Positions 1-11,654 of a stretch of 64,000 nt of DNA are shown here, piece by piece; positions within the stretch are counted from its first letter, which is position 1, and each line of letters opens with the position of its first letter. Below the pieces are notes generated by a model, which did not search any database, was not told the origin of the DNA, and was given only the letters and a program-made list of their open reading frames with translations. Source of the stretch: Symsagittifera roscoffensis (taxonomy: Eukaryota > Xenacoelomorpha > Acoela > Convolutidae); contig NC_087069.1 in the NCBI RefSeq assembly GCF_963678635.1, positions 38,775,076-38,839,075 of the forward strand, written 5' to 3'. A program made the position numbers and the translations under genes.

Positions 1-758
1 GGTGATCTTTCTAAGGGATTATCCGACGGGTTGCTAGTACTTGGTGTTAAGGTATCCATGTTTTCAGTTATAGATTGTTCTGTCTGTTCAGTAAGTTCTA
101 GTTGTTCAGCCATATCTTTCAGTATTTTGAAGTTTGTAAAAAAGTCGTTGATTTTGCAGGATGAGTCACAATCTTCCGTTCGCGAGTGAGAATTTTCGCG
201 AGTGAGTAGTTAACTATAGCTTGGAAAGTTTCAGCGGCGTTAGCAATTCGTTTCTCACGTTCTATTTCTTGGCAGGTCATATGATCTGTCGACTGGCCAA
301 TCGTATTGCAGTGTGTGACGTCATGTGCTAAGAAATGTTGAGAGAATTTATTTCTTATTTGAGACCACGATTTTTTCGGCATCAGATGATCGAAACCTAG
401 GAGTGTACTAATTTGATTTACCGAGGCGATAAAAAACTTTTCATCGTCGAGTGAGACCGGTACGGGTTTACCCGATGGGTGTCGGGATAGGTAATCAACA
501 ACTCCCATGTCTTTCCCCGGTAAATGTTCGAATGTAAAGTCGAACGGTAGTAACTTGTCCGCCCAACGGGTGAGACGGGATTGTGCCGTTTTAGTGTACT
601 TGTTGTCTCTCAGTGCTCATGTTAAAGCTTTATGGTCTGTTAGGATTGAGAATTGTTTGCCCAGTAAATAGTTTTTAAAATGATCCAATGCCCACACTAG
701 ACCCAGCAATTCAAGTTCATTGGTGCTGTATTTTAATTCAGCAACATTTAAAAATCTG
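1..758 (-). pseudogene. pol: RNase H end and linker to integrase (copy 1)
   Basis: Minus-strand frames encode the second half of RNase H (a DHKAL-type motif near 620-640), then a linker with VVDYLSRHPSG (508-119), the usual transition between RNase H and integrase. The sequence runs to the window edge before the integrase HHCC motif. Stops interrupt it. Confidence 0.7.
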
Positions 759-1850
759 CTAGCAAACGCTACGGTTTTCCAATTCCCCCCGATGGTCTTG
801 TTCGATGGACGCGCCCAATCCCAAATGAGATGCGTCGCATTTCACTCGGGTATTCAGTTTTACGTCATCGTGATGATTCGTTACCGTGTTGCAAATTTCT
901 TTCTTAATCTTTTCGAACGCCTCAATGTGCACTGTGGACCAGTTGAAGTGTTTGTTTTTCTGCATTAGTTCTCTGAACGGTGCTGATAGAGACGCCAAAT
1001 TTGGTATAAATTTGTTGAATTGGTTAATAGATCCCATTAATGATCTTATATCTTTGATACAGCTTGGTTCTTTCAGGTTTCTAATAGCGTCGGATTTATG
1101 TATTAGAGGTGTCGTCCCATATGCGTCGATTTTAAATCCTAACCATTCTATGTTGTGAGTCAAGATTGTGCATTTTTACCATTTTATGGCTAATCCTTCG
1201 TCGTCTAGCGTTTTTAAAACGTTGATAACTAACTTTTTGTGTTCATCCTCGCTACCCACGGTAGCCATTAGAATATCGTCAAGGTAACAATGAGTGTTTG
1301 GAAGTTTTTCCGTCAGACGGTCCATTATGCGTTGAATTTCATTAGGCATATCGCCTAGTCCATATAATTCTGTTTTAAAACGGTAAGACCCTGTTACTTC
1401 TCCCCCCACGATGTTGAAATTACATTGGTTACTTGCCTTTTTTGAAAGTGTTATTTGACTATATGCGTACTTTAGATCGATCGATGAGAAGCAAAAGTTT
1501 TTTTCGTCGTGGCCGCTAATTGTAACAGCTACGTTATCAATTAGTTCGAATAGATTCGGCATTTGATATCTATTGCAAAAAATCAGTTTGTTCAATAATT
1601 TCGAGTTTAATGCTAATTTAATTGATCCGTCTCTTTTGGCTGTTATTACGATAGGGGAGATGAAACAATCTTCAGAGCATCTAAACAGTTTTTCCAAGTG
1701 GCCGTCTCTTAGTAGTTGGTCAATACATAGTTTAACTTTAGGGAGAAGATGAATTGGAATGCGTTTCCCCTTTACCTGTATTGGATTTATTGGTTCGTTA
1801 AAATAAGTGTTAACTATAAAATTCTTTGATCTACCGGATCTTTTTATGAG
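759..1850 (-). pseudogene. pol: reverse transcriptase remnant (copy 1)
   Basis: Two open blocks, 1697-1176 and 1163-759, are separated by a stop. The first carries the RT palm: NLFELIDNV, SSIDLKYAYSQI with the first catalytic Asp, YGLGDMPNEIQRIMD, and the catalytic HCYLDDILMATVG (Tyr-Leu-Asp-Asp). The second carries the thumb/connection (IRSLMGSINQFNKFIPNLA) and the start of RNase H (KCDASHLGLGASI). This order is typical of Ty3/gypsy pol. The stop between blocks and the degraded upstream finger region make it inactive. Confidence 0.85.
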
Positions 1851-2089
1851 GTCTTAAAATTGTCTTGATATGTATTCTTTAAACTCACTTTGTGATGGTG
1901 TGTCTTAGTTTTGCTCAGATTTCTTGTCCGATGCAAATCTTATTTGGTTAACGTCTATTCCGTTGGGTGATCCTCTCTGAGTTCTCCGTAGTTCTGGCCC
2001 GTTGGTTGGAGGTTGTTTTTGGAGTACTACTACTCTCAGAATGGTAATACGTCGTTTCCGAGGAGATTTCTTTCTGCACCTTCGTTAAT

Positions 2090-2439
2090 GAATAATTTCT
2101 GATCACCAGCGTTCCAACCCTATGATTGAATTCTCACCCGAACTCTTCCGATGATGTTTATTGTGCTCCCAAAGCCTTGGTACGCTTTCTTTGTTAGTTC
2201 GTCCACGGGTTCTAGTTTTAAAAATCTATTTCGTGTCTTCAGTTCGTGGAGTAAATTTTTTTTCGTGAATGATAGTGGACTTGCTGAGTCAATTTGTATT
2301 TCTGTGCGGTACCCAGAGATACCATTAACGTCCTTTTTAGTTTCACCCCTTCGTGGTTAAATACCGTTCTCACTCCGCGTTCGATCTTGTCTTGAACTGC
2401 GCATATTTGGGTATCCGTATCCACTGCTAGAACTAGAAT
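2090..2439 (-). pseudogene. aspartic protease remnant (copy 1)
   Basis: Between the zinc knuckles and RT the minus strand encodes a stretch alignable by eye with the copy 2 protease (IQIDSASPLSF, then a KAYQGFGSTINIIGRV-like stretch and an LLGNDVL motif near the end). The D-S-A triad replaces the usual DSG/DTG. Stops and frame changes are present, so it is not functional. Retroelement proteases cleave the Gag-Pol polyprotein. Confidence 0.55.
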
Positions 2440-3514
2440 TTATCCAAGTTAACTTCGAATTCGGGATTTTCCTGCGGGTTAGTCCTGGTGTTTTCGTTTT
2501 CCTGGGGTGTTTGGTTGTTTTCTACTATGTTTGTTTGTGTTCGTGCTAAACTCCTGCAGTGTTTTGCAAAGTGGCCTTTACGTCCGCACGTATTGCAGTT
2601 TCTATCTCTAGCTGGGCATTTAGTTCGGTGTCCTTTCTTGAACTGCTGACCACAGTTGCGGCACTCATTGTTTTCTACGATATTAAAGGTCGGTTCGTTT
2701 TTGATGTATTGTGGTCTCTGTACCGCGTTACAGGTAGGAAATTTTAGGTACTGTTGATGAATTTTGGTACCTTTCTCATGGACTAGTACGTAAGATAGTA
2801 CGTTTTTTTGGAGTTAAGTATTCAATGCATAATTTCTTTTGTATTTCAACGTTTCGCATGTTTGTAACTAAGATGTCTCTGACTAACTCAGACTCGAGCT
2901 CACCCAGCTTACAGTGTTTTGCTCCGATAGTGATTCATGGAATTTCTCTAAAGACTCGTTCTCTTTCTGTCTCCGACCAAAGAATTTAAATCTTTCATAT
3001 GTTAGATTTGTAGTGACCGTGAAAGTAGTTTTGAGTAATTCCCAGAAATTAACAGCAATATCCAATATTCTCAATTTAAGTTAATATCCAATATTCTTTT
3101 CCCCGGATTTTTGTGTGAGAAGCATTTCTGTCCTTACCTTCCGAGAGCCAGGTATAATTGTGATTTTAACTTCTTGTCAATATCTCCGATTTGAAGTCCG
3201 TTGAATTTTGTATTGTCTTCTGCCTTCCTCCTTCTCATTTCTTCGTTGTAATTTTGGATAGCTATTCGGTGTTGTTCTTCTTTTTCCGCCCGGCGGGCTT
3301 GATCATCGGATGGTTCCGCTGGTTCTGCCATTGGGTATGTTAATTCGGTTCTTACCGGTGGATTGATTACATCTTCAATGTCCACGGAATCTTTCGCGAT
3401 GATAGTTAGTTGGAACTTTTCCGACCACCTTTCCCAGTCGTGTTGGTTTTCGCTCCTTGTGTTGTTCCAAAAAAACTCTAGTCCTCGTAGGTTCGACTCG
3501 TTTGACTGCACCAT
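2440..3514 (-). pseudogene. gag: gag remnant with two zinc knuckles (copy 1)
   Basis: The ATG at 3514-3512 spans the LTR/primer-binding-site junction. The first block (3514-3134) contains the conserved WSEKFQLTI stretch and resembles the gag of copy 2. A second block (3074-2883) contains the YERFKFFGRRQKENESLEKFHE region typical of this gag family's capsid. Around 2690-2563 two Cys/His motifs follow: a CX2CX7HX3C and a canonical CX2CX4HX4C (CNTCGRKGHFAKHC). Frames change between the blocks, so no full-length Gag is encoded. Gag would form the particle core and bind genomic RNA. Confidence 0.75.
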
Positions 3515-3858
3515 GTTCAAAATTATGGTAAACCGTCTAAGGGTTGTTAAAGTTAAACTTAAACTAAGACTAATTTAAGACAGGACGGGTTTAGATTCCT
3601 ACAATTGGTTGTAGGCTTTTATTTAAGACTAAATAAAAGACTAAGGTAACTACGCTAAAGTTAAGAGGTAATAAAAGGTTGAATTAAGATTAGTTCCGTC
3701 AGATTGGTTCTATATCAAAATTAGACAATGAACAATCTCTCTAAATCTACCAAAAGCCGTTGCGCTTTTGGCAGGTATTTAAAAATTTACATAGACATAG
3801 ATCAGCATTTTTATATAGCTTAGAGGTTAAAATGTTAGCGTAAAGTATCACTTTGACA
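3514..3858 (-). repeat. 5' LTR of copy 1
   Basis: Read on the minus strand it begins TGTCAAAG and ends GAACA, followed directly by TGGTGCAGTC, a likely primer-binding site. Length is 345 bp. The far boundary is set by loss of homology to the right palindrome arm, the near one by the gag ATG. It contains a perfect 8-bp stem (CCAAAAGC/GCTTTTGG, 3750-3771) also found in copy 2 LTRs. The partner LTR is not in the window, so the ends are inferred. Confidence 0.65.
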
Positions 3859-4099
3859 AGGTTCTCAATTTTACAATGTTTAAAAACACAAGTTTAACCC
3901 GAGTAAAGTCATCCATAAAGTTTTTACGAACTTGCAAAGACACTCATGGAAGTCCTGAATTAAATAAACTTGACTAACTATCAGGTTATAAGGGAAAAGC
4001 AAGGAAACAGTAGTTTTGCGCAATGGATGACCATCATCGAGGTTGTCGAGCTTTCATTTCAATAAACAAAGAAAGGAGAAAAGACGTTATGGTATTCAA

Positions 4100-5250
4100 T
4101 GAAAAATAAAACAGGAAAAAATGTTCCTCAAAGGAAAGATCGGCATTGACAGCGATGCAGCTCAAGAGACGCATGGGTCAGTCACATGAAATTGTGAAGA
4201 TTGTCAGGAATGATGAATGCAGCGATGAAACAAGTCAGTTGTTCAAACAGGAAACCTCTAAAGCGCGTGGCAATAAAAGCGCAAAGGTCTTACAAAATCT
4301 GCAGAAAGTAAATGCACATTAGAATAACGAGCGACGAGATGCGGCGAAGTATGAATAAGAATTGTTATCAACACCATGAGCGAGAGCAACCCGGATTTGA
4401 ACAGACAAATAAATTTTTCGACAGAATTTTTTTTTTTGGACCGGTAGGCCGAAAAAACAGCACCTAAAACCGAATTGGTGAGTAAAGACGAAAATAGACT
4501 GAGCGAGAATTCGTTGGTCAAAGCCTTGACAACAGATATTTGAAATGAAACGGAGAAAAAAACAACAATTGTTGGTGCGAACTACAGAAAACGCGACGTA
4601 ACGAGGCAAAACTTCAGGGGAGAGGGAATTTTTGATATGATGTAACCTTCCAACAAGAGATCAATTCGTTACCCGTGAAAAAAATAAAAAACCGAGAAAA
4701 GAAAACGATTTGAAGATAACGAAGACAACGAAGACAACGACGCGAGGAAAGTGCACAAACAGCAGGAGTACAATATGTCTTTTTGTCTGGATAAATTCCA
4801 AATGAATCCTACAATAAACGTAACATATGAGCAAAATATACAAAAACTGGTGGCGGTCTGACCATGGCGGAAAAAGAGCAAAACCAATTGACCCACCAAT
4901 TGGGACAGAAGACGCAGAAAAAGTATGCAGAAGCGGAGGGTCGACAAACAACAAAGAACCGAAAAGACTAGGAAGCCCAGTCAAATTTCAAGGAATTCAC
5001 AGAGGAATAAGAGTCCGACATTTTATGCATTGAAGACGTACATGGTGAAGTCAGCCAACAGAATTTTGAATCCATCGGAGGTTACCGCGGAACGGCAGTT
5101 ATGAATGCTAGAAAGGAAACTGCTCAAGAGGTAAGATATGAGGCACTGGACTTCACGGAAACCTGGGACGCAAGTTGGAGTTTACTAATATGACCAGAAG
5201 AGTGAAAAACTGAGAGAAAACGTGTGTAGAAAAATATCGGATACAAGCTA
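4100..5250 (+). pseudogene. decayed coding remnant in left arm
   Basis: The plus strand reads as protein-like, Lys/Glu-rich sequence in short open stretches. One covers about 4136-4320 (with RRMGQSHEIVKIVRND). Another is open at 4827-5033 (with KNWWRSDHGGKRAKPIDPP). A third covers about 4970-5200 (with GGYRGTAVMNARKETAQEV). Stops separate them. The same stretches recur in the right arm, so the gene was already present before the inverted duplication. It is truncated downstream by the copy 2 insertion at 5251. I do not recognise the family. Confidence 0.4.
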
Positions 5251-5251
5251 T

Positions 5252-5554
5252 TGTGAAATATCTGAAATACAAAAATTACCTTGATGAATCGTTAAGCAGT
5301 ACTGCTCTCCAACCATTATGTGGTAAGGCTGTTACGTCACTGATTTAGTTCCTGCCAAAAGCGATGTAGCTTTTGGACAGCCATTGTTCATTTGTTAGCT
5401 AAGTTTCCGTTTTAACAACTTGAATGATTTATATCAATTGATCTTTAAACTTGGTTTTAGTCTTAGTGTAGTTAGAACCCTTTTTATACCTTAAACCATT
5501 TCAACCTCCGTAAATTAATTGTCTAACTGAGGCATTTTAAGGGAATTCTGTACA
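5252..5554 (+). repeat. 5' LTR of left-arm copy 2
   Basis: Starts TGTGAAATAT and ends TACA. It contains the conserved stem CCAAAAGC/GCTTTTGG (5355-5376). The final A is also the A of the gag ATG. Downstream TGGAGCAGTC is the likely primer-binding site. Confidence 0.8.
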
Positions 5555-6640
5555 TGGAGCAGTCAACTGTTTCGAATTTACTTGGATTGGAAATTTTCTG
5601 AAACCATTCAGCAAACGAAATCCCCCACGATTTGGAGAAATGGGCAGAAAAGTTTCACCTTACCATCATAACAAAAGACTCCGTAGATATTGAAGATATC
5701 ATTAACTCACCACAACGTGAACCATTACATGCTCCTATCCGTGAACATCCAGCCGAGAACGAAGATGCTACAGAGCGACAAAATAGAGAAGCGAGATACA
5801 CAGCACTGTTAAGCATTTATAACGAAGAGGTAATTAGGGGTAGACAAGAAGACATTAACAAGTTCAACGGACTACAAATTGTAGATATTGATAAAAAACT
5901 GAATTCCCAACTCTACTTAGCACTAGGCAAAAAGGGCCAAAAATGTTTCTCCCAAGATAACTTAGGGAACCGGATTCTGGATATAAATTTCGCCACTTTC
6001 TGGCAGTTGCTCAAAACAACTTTTAAATCAGGAACTAACTTTACTTATGAGCTTTTCAAATTTTTCAGCAGAGGCCAAAAGGACAACGAAAGCCTAGAAA
6101 AAGTTTACGAAATTCCGACTGAGTTAGCACAAAAATGTAGTTTGGGTAAGTTAGAGGCAGAGCTGGTGAGAGACATTTTCATAACAACCATGGGGAAAGT
6201 AGAAAAACAAAAAAAACATGTTTTGAATTCCTAACTCACAAAAACGTACTAGCTTACGTTTTAGTTCACAAAAAAGCAACTCGAATACATCAACAGTATG
6301 TAATAACTCCAGCAGCATATTTCTCACATAGAAACGCAAATGCCAAAAATGAACTAACCTTAAACATATCAAATGATCAGAAGTGCCGAAACTGTGAACA
6401 AGTTATTAAGAAAGGACATCTCTCGGTATGCCCAGTCAGAGAAAGATCATGTAACAACTGCGGACGAAAGGGACACTTCGCGAAACACTAAAGAAGCACT
6501 GGAAGACAACAAAATCAAAAGAATGTAGTCGAACAAGCTAATACAGAAGCCAAAGGAACAAGTCAACCCCAGGATACCAATATTAAGCCAGAATTTCAGG
6601 TCAACTTCGATGATTTACAGTACTGGCAGTAGACGAAGAA
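5554..6640 (+). pseudogene. gag: gag remnant (left-arm copy 2)
   Basis: ATG at 5554. A stop comes about 15 codons later (TGA near 5599), after which the frame is open from about 5632 to 6234. That block includes KWAEKFHLTII, the FNGLQIVDIDKKL segment and the capsid-like YELFKFFSRGQKDNESLEKV stretch. After a frame change, two Cys/His motifs occur at about 6385-6490 (CRNCEQVIKKGHLSVC and CNNCGRKGHFAKH). The last Cys of the second knuckle is lost to a stop. The right-arm copy keeps an intact start region. Confidence 0.75.
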
Positions 6641-6749
6641 AACCAAATCAACAAAATAAGGGACAGAGTAGAAGACAGCATTCTAACAGTACTGTCTCAA
6701 GAGGGCCATTAAACAAAGAAGGAATCAAGAGTATCACTAGGAGATAACA

Positions 6750-7045
6750 ACCCATCTGAAACAAAAATCCAAATCGATTCGGCCAGTTCAGTATCATTTT
6801 TGAAAAGAGACCTCTTATACTAACTTAAGATAGGAAATAGCCTTGTAAAAAAAGAACCGGTCGATTTTATAACAAAGCGGGCTTATCAAGGCTTTGGCAG
6901 CGTCATAAATGTAATAGGGAGAGTAATTATTAAATCTAATAACACGGATGGTCAGCTAACGATCAAAAGTTTTTCATTACGGAGGGAGCTGAAAAAGTTT
7001 TACTGGGAAACGATATTCTCTTTAACTTGGTTAACTAAGTTTCAC
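6750..7045 (+). pseudogene. aspartic protease remnant (left-arm copy 2)
   Basis: Contains IQIDSASSVSFLKRDLLY with the D-S-A active-site triad, then RAYQGFGSVINVIGRV and VLLGNDILFNLV, the order seen in retroelement proteases. A stop interrupts the middle. Confidence 0.6.
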
Positions 7046-7369
7046 AACTTTCTGCCCCTTCAAGCAGACAATCAGACCAAATCTGCTAAGTTCAACCCTG
7101 CATTACTGCTACAAAGTATGACAATTAAGTCGAAACAGATGAAATCACCAAATGAACTGCGGAAAATGCCCAACAATGAGAGTTCAGAAAACTTATTCTC
7201 AAGCAATTTCCAAATAAAAAATTGAAAAAGGTAAATCGAATAATTTTAAAGTAATCACTTACTTTATAGACTCACTAAAACCAATCCAGGTAAAAGGAAA
7301 ACGAATGTCAATACACTAACTTTCAAAACAAAATTATTTTTGAAAGATCGCCAAATAGAAAAAAAACTA

Positions 7370-8497
7370 AATGCTCAGAAGAATATGCTATTAGCCCGAT
7401 TGTTGTAACCGCTAAACGACCTGGATCCGTTAAGTTAGCCCTAAACTCAAAAATATTGGACAAACAGTTACAGAGAAACCGATACCAAATGCCAAACTTC
7501 TTCGAACTAATAGACAATGTGGTATTTACAATTAGCGGAAATTCAGAAAACTCAGTTTGGTAATCATCGCTAGACCTCTAGACTGCTAGACCTATAGACC
7601 TATAGTCAAATCCCACTGTCTTATAAAGCTAAAAAACAATGTAATTTTAATATTGCCGGACGGGACATTACAAGCTCATACCGTTTTATGACCGGATTGT
7701 ATGGACTGGTTGACATGTCCAACAAATTTCAATGTATTATGGACAAGTTAGTGGGGAAAATAGGAAGCTCACACTGTTACCTAGACGATATACTTATAGC
7801 TACTGTTGGAACAGCCTGCGAACACAGCAAAATTGTTTTCAAAGTATTGAAAATTCTAGACGACGAAGGCCTATCCATCAAATGAGGAAAATGCAAATTT
7901 TTTACACATGAGACTGAATGGCTGGGCCTTAGCCCTTAAATACGCTTAACTCACAAAGCCGACGCACTCAAAACTCTCAAGGAACCAAAATGTGTAAAAT
8001 ACATTAGATCTCTAATGGGATCAAAAAATCAGGTCAACAAGTTCTTAATTAAATTCATAACTCATCGCCGTTTAGAAATTTAATGTAAAAGAAACAAACA
8101 TTTTCACTGGACAAAATAATATCAAAAAGCGTTCGAAAAAAAACAGACGTTTTTAAAGCGGTAATGAATCACTTTTTCGATGTATCATGAGAAACTAGGA
8201 TTAAACGTGCCGCTACGCATCCGGGAATAACAGCCCCAGTTGAACAAAATTACAATGGCGTCTGAAAAACCATAGCATTCGCATCACGTTTTTTAAAGGG
8301 AGCTGAGATAAAATATAGTACAAACGAATTAGAAGTGTTAGGATTAAACTGGTCAATAGACCACTGTAAAAAGTACTTGCTAATAGAACAGAGTTGAGTT
8401 CCTCAGAGTGTAAAACAGTCAATTTTGCAGTCAATGCTAAGCGTTTAAAATCTAACAACTTCAAATTAACCAGAAGGGAACTACCAAAAATTCAAAT
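7370..8497 (+). pseudogene. pol: RT/RNase H remnant, first repeat unit (left-arm copy 2)
   Basis: Encodes an RT palm with FFELIDNV, YGLVDMSNKFQCIMD and HCYLDDILIATVG (open block 7688-7885), then decayed thumb and RNase H (KYSTNELEVLGLNWSIDH). At about 8395 the text jumps to a later segment, and at 8497 it jumps back into an RT segment. Both jumps are explained by deletions relative to the right arm, where the intervening 0.3 and 0.6 kb are present. Confidence 0.7.
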
Positions 8498-9430
8498 AGC
8501 AAAACTGTTTTCAAGGTATTGAAAATTCTAGACGACGAAGGCCTATCCATAATATGGGGAAATGCAAGTTTTTAACACTTGAGATTGAGTGGCTGAGCCT
8601 TAACCGTTAAATAACCTTAACCCACAAAGCCGACGCAATCAAAGTTTTTAAGGAACCGAAACGTGTAAAATACATTAGATCTCTAATGGAAACAAAAAAC
8701 CAGGTAAACAAGCTCATAACTAAATTAGCGAGAATCTTAACGCCGTTTCGAAATTTAATGCAAAAGAAACAAACATTTTCTCTGGACAAAATAACATCAA
8801 GAAGCGTTCGAAAAAATAAAAACAGAAGTTTCTAAAGCGGTAATGAATCACCTTTTCAGTGTAACAAGAGAAACTAGAATTAAAGCGACGCTTCGCATCT
8901 GGGAATAACAGCCCCAGTTGAACAAAATTACAATAGTGCCTGGAAAACCTTAGCTTTCGCATCACGTTTTTTAAAGGGAGCTGAGATAAAATATAGTACA
9001 AACGAATTAGAACCGATAGGATTAGTCTGGTCATTAAACCATTTTAAAACTACTTGCTAGGGTCCCAAATTAAAAAACTAACCAATCATAAGGAATTGAC
9101 AGGAGCTCTAAAAGACGACCATTACGCTAAAACAACTCGATCAAGACTAATTAGATGGGCCGACAAATTACTCTCGTAGGCTTTTTCAGTCGAACAAATG
9201 CCCAGCAAGGATATGTGATTTTTAGACTACTTGTCACGTCCCCTACAAATAAAACCACCCAATATAGAGGACGAGGAAAAAACTGTTATTACATCGTTGG
9301 ATAAAATCGGGATTTTACTGGGCTTCGACAAAGTCATGCCTCATACTCAAGTAAAGGTTGATAGAGAAAAAATCGTTCTCGACAGCGTTCGGAGTGTGAA
9401 AAATGGCTGTGGTTGGCTAAAACCGTGAGA
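8498..9430 (+). pseudogene. pol: RT/RNase H remnant, second repeat unit (left-arm copy 2)
   Basis: A second copy of the segment after the YLDD motif (KVLKILDDEGLSI), the thumb region and RNase H (KYSTNELEPIGLVWSLNHF), followed by the linker with DYLSRPLQIKPPN (9231-9428 open). It repeats material of the first unit, so pol carries an internal tandem duplication. Broken by stops. Confidence 0.7.
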
Positions 9431-9639
9431 ACATACCAACAAAAGAAATTGAATGGGAACAATTATTTCAACACGCTCTAGAATAGTTTTAAATCATTCA
9501 CGACCAAGCAAACTTCTACGTGTGTCAAAACTTTCATAATAGAACAGAGTTGTGTTCTTCAGAGTGTAAAACAGTCATCTTTGCAGTCAACAATAAGCGT
9601 TTAAAATCTAACAATTACATTTTATCCAGAATGTGAAAT

Positions 9640-10920
9640 ACCGAATTTTCAAACTCTAAAGATAAACCCCCCTGTAAATAAACCCATTATACCATCATCA
9701 CCGAAAAAGAGTGATTAGCCGAAACCTAAATTAATTCCTTTCAATTGGCCAGAAATGTTCGACACTAAATTCATGACGTTGTTAACAGACAAAGACATTC
9801 TTTTGTAAAAAATTAAAAGGGCATCTCCGAAAATAGAAAGCAATATTTTGCCCAATTGGGATAAATTTACAAAAAATCAGAATATATAAAACATAAACTA
9901 ACACAGGTTGCTTATATTTTGATGGACGCTTAGTGATCCCTGCCAATTGAGAACACTCATGTTTTTGAATTTACACGAGGCGCACACGGGACATTTCGCT
10001 GTGAAAAGCCTAGCTCTCCAATATTTGTGGTGGCCAAGGATCTAACGAGAAATTCAAATACATTCGTCAAGGCCGGTAAGAAAGTATTACTCTCAATACC
10101 TACTTTTCAAATCTGAAAACTCCCTCCAGTAGTCGAGCCGAATTTTGATATAGAAATAGATTTCGCAGGGCCTCTACCAGTCGTGTCATGAACAAAAAAA
10201 TACATCTTAGTTTGCATTGACCCGTTCTCTAAATTTCCATCCGCTCAAATTACTCCCATCCGCCCAGCACATCAGCAAAAACTATAAAAAAAACTTTCTT
10301 CAAAATTACAAAGCTTTACATAATATCCCACGAAATATCCGAGCGTACGAAGGTTCCGTATTCGTAGCTAAGGTCGTTAAAGAGTTTCGCCAGGGACATA
10401 ATATTAAATTAATTTTTAGTCCCTGCGGGGATCATAGAGCCACAGGCCTGTCGAACGACTCATTAGGACCATTAAGTAAAAGCTGCTGGTGAAGGATAAT
10501 TCAAAACTATCTCTAGAAAACTGTACGCTAAAATTTCTGAAGAGCCTTAGGACTGCTAAACAGCAATATATAAACCGCACTCCTTCGAAGCTCATTTTGG
10601 CAGATCTGCAAACACTATATGGCACAATTTAGTAAAACCTCCGTCGAAACAAAACCTCCGTCTGGGATCAATTATTGCTTTGCTCAGATAGAGAACGAAG
10701 AATCATTTGTCGCGATGAAAGGGATAATTGGGACGCACCAGATCACAGGCACGACGCCGAAAGCGATAGATCTGATTCATCATCGGATGAATTTTCCAAT
10801 GCAGCAAAATACGTCCCTACAACTGAAGGATCGCCTATAAGGATATTTAAAAAAATTCGGAACTCAGAAACGGGCCACATTAGGACTGGTGAAATGGAAA
10901 AGACCATCTAAGGGTAAGAT
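9640..10920 (+). pseudogene. pol: integrase remnant (left-arm copy 2)
   Basis: After an HHCC-like region (9960-10110) comes the catalytic core with DIEIDFAGPLPVV (first Asp, ~10150) and a second catalytic region reading RAYEGSVF near 10343. The Asp expected there is Tyr; the right arm also has Tyr. The Glu region reads GDHRATGL and is then thrown out of frame by a one-base deletion present only in this arm (near 10450). The C-terminal region follows to about 10911. Integrase would insert the cDNA; this copy is dead. Confidence 0.75.
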
Positions 10921-11010
10921 ATCAGTATTTTGTAGAGTTCAAGATAGAAAAAAACAAGACCCTTACTACAAAAATTCACGGATGAAATCATTAGAGAATC
11001 TGAACATACG

Positions 11011-11418
11011 TTGACACTTAAAAGCGGAAAAATTTTAAGTAAATCTGATTTAGCCATGAAGATTGATAGACTCGACAGAAAAACAGTGAGTCCCAGAATT
11101 AAGGATCACCTTCTGAAGTTCTATGCTATAAAAAGCCCTAGAAAAACTTCTAGAAGAAAGGTTTTCAAGAGCACTAGAAAAAAACAAGTCGCCCAAAGCA
11201 AAGAGGCAAAATTTGAAGAGCTAGACACTGTCCGCGGGAATGGCGCAATGTGCAGCTCAACAGAAACACTTCTAAGAGAAGAAGACGAGGCTGAAGAAGC
11301 GAGATTAGGGGTTCACCTTGATCCCGAATTTGCACGACCACAATCGGAAAGAAAAGTCGTTGCTATTCTCGATTCACCTACAGGACCTGCCAACCAGGTG
11401 ATCAACTTTTTCTGGTGA
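11011..11418 (+). CDS. third-gene frame, N-terminal part (left-arm copy 2), basic unknown protein
   Basis: Open for 135 codons between integrase and 3' LTR, the position where errantivirus-like elements carry env. The product is rich in Lys/Arg/Ser (LKFYAIKSPRKTSRRKVFKS) with an acidic stretch LLREEDEAEEARLG. The right arm keeps the same frame nearly unchanged (17970-17563), better preserved than pol. No family is recognised. It ends just before Pro/Ser/Thr-rich frames that probably belong to the same gene after frameshifts. Confidence 0.5.
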   Translation: MTLKSGKILSKSDLAMKIDRLDRKTVSPRIKDHLLKFYAIKSPRKTSRRKVFKSTRKKQVAQSKEAKFEELDTVRGNGAMCSSTETLLREEDEAEEARLGVHLDPEFARPQSERKVVAILDSPTGPANQVINFFW

Positions 11419-11654
11419 TCAATCGAAGGAACTACAAGTTCTGAACGAAATGCAGGAAATTCTTCGCACTTCGACGCCCCAATCCTCTGCAGACAGAAAG
11501 CACGAATTACCAAAACTTGAATAACCGAACCCACTATCGAAATAACCTCGACCGCTAGATTACACTCTGCGCGAACTCTGCGAACACAAGGATCATTAGA
11601 GTCGAACAGCCACTCCCTAATGAACCGATCATCGCCTCCAGATCTAAGCCAACT

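Larger units (their letters stand above)
1..3858 (-). mobile_element. Ty3/gypsy LTR retrotransposon, decayed, cut by window edge (copy 1)
   Basis: Minus-strand element read from its 5' LTR (3514-3858) through gag, two zinc knuckles, protease, reverse transcriptase and RNase H into the linker before integrase. Integrase and the 3' LTR lie beyond the left edge. Gag and RT are clearly related to copy 2 in the palindrome arms but diverged from it. Many stops and frameshifts make it non-autonomous. Its outer LTR boundary (3858/3859) coincides with the point where homology between the two palindrome arms ends. It therefore either inserted into the left arm or sits exactly at the arm edge; the other side is not visible. 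Confidence 0.85.

Noticed and set aside
5460-5510. LTR promoter at TATAAAAAGGG in copy 2
   Set aside because: The box lies antisense to the element; it may be chance or an antisense promoter, but it cannot be called without transcript data.
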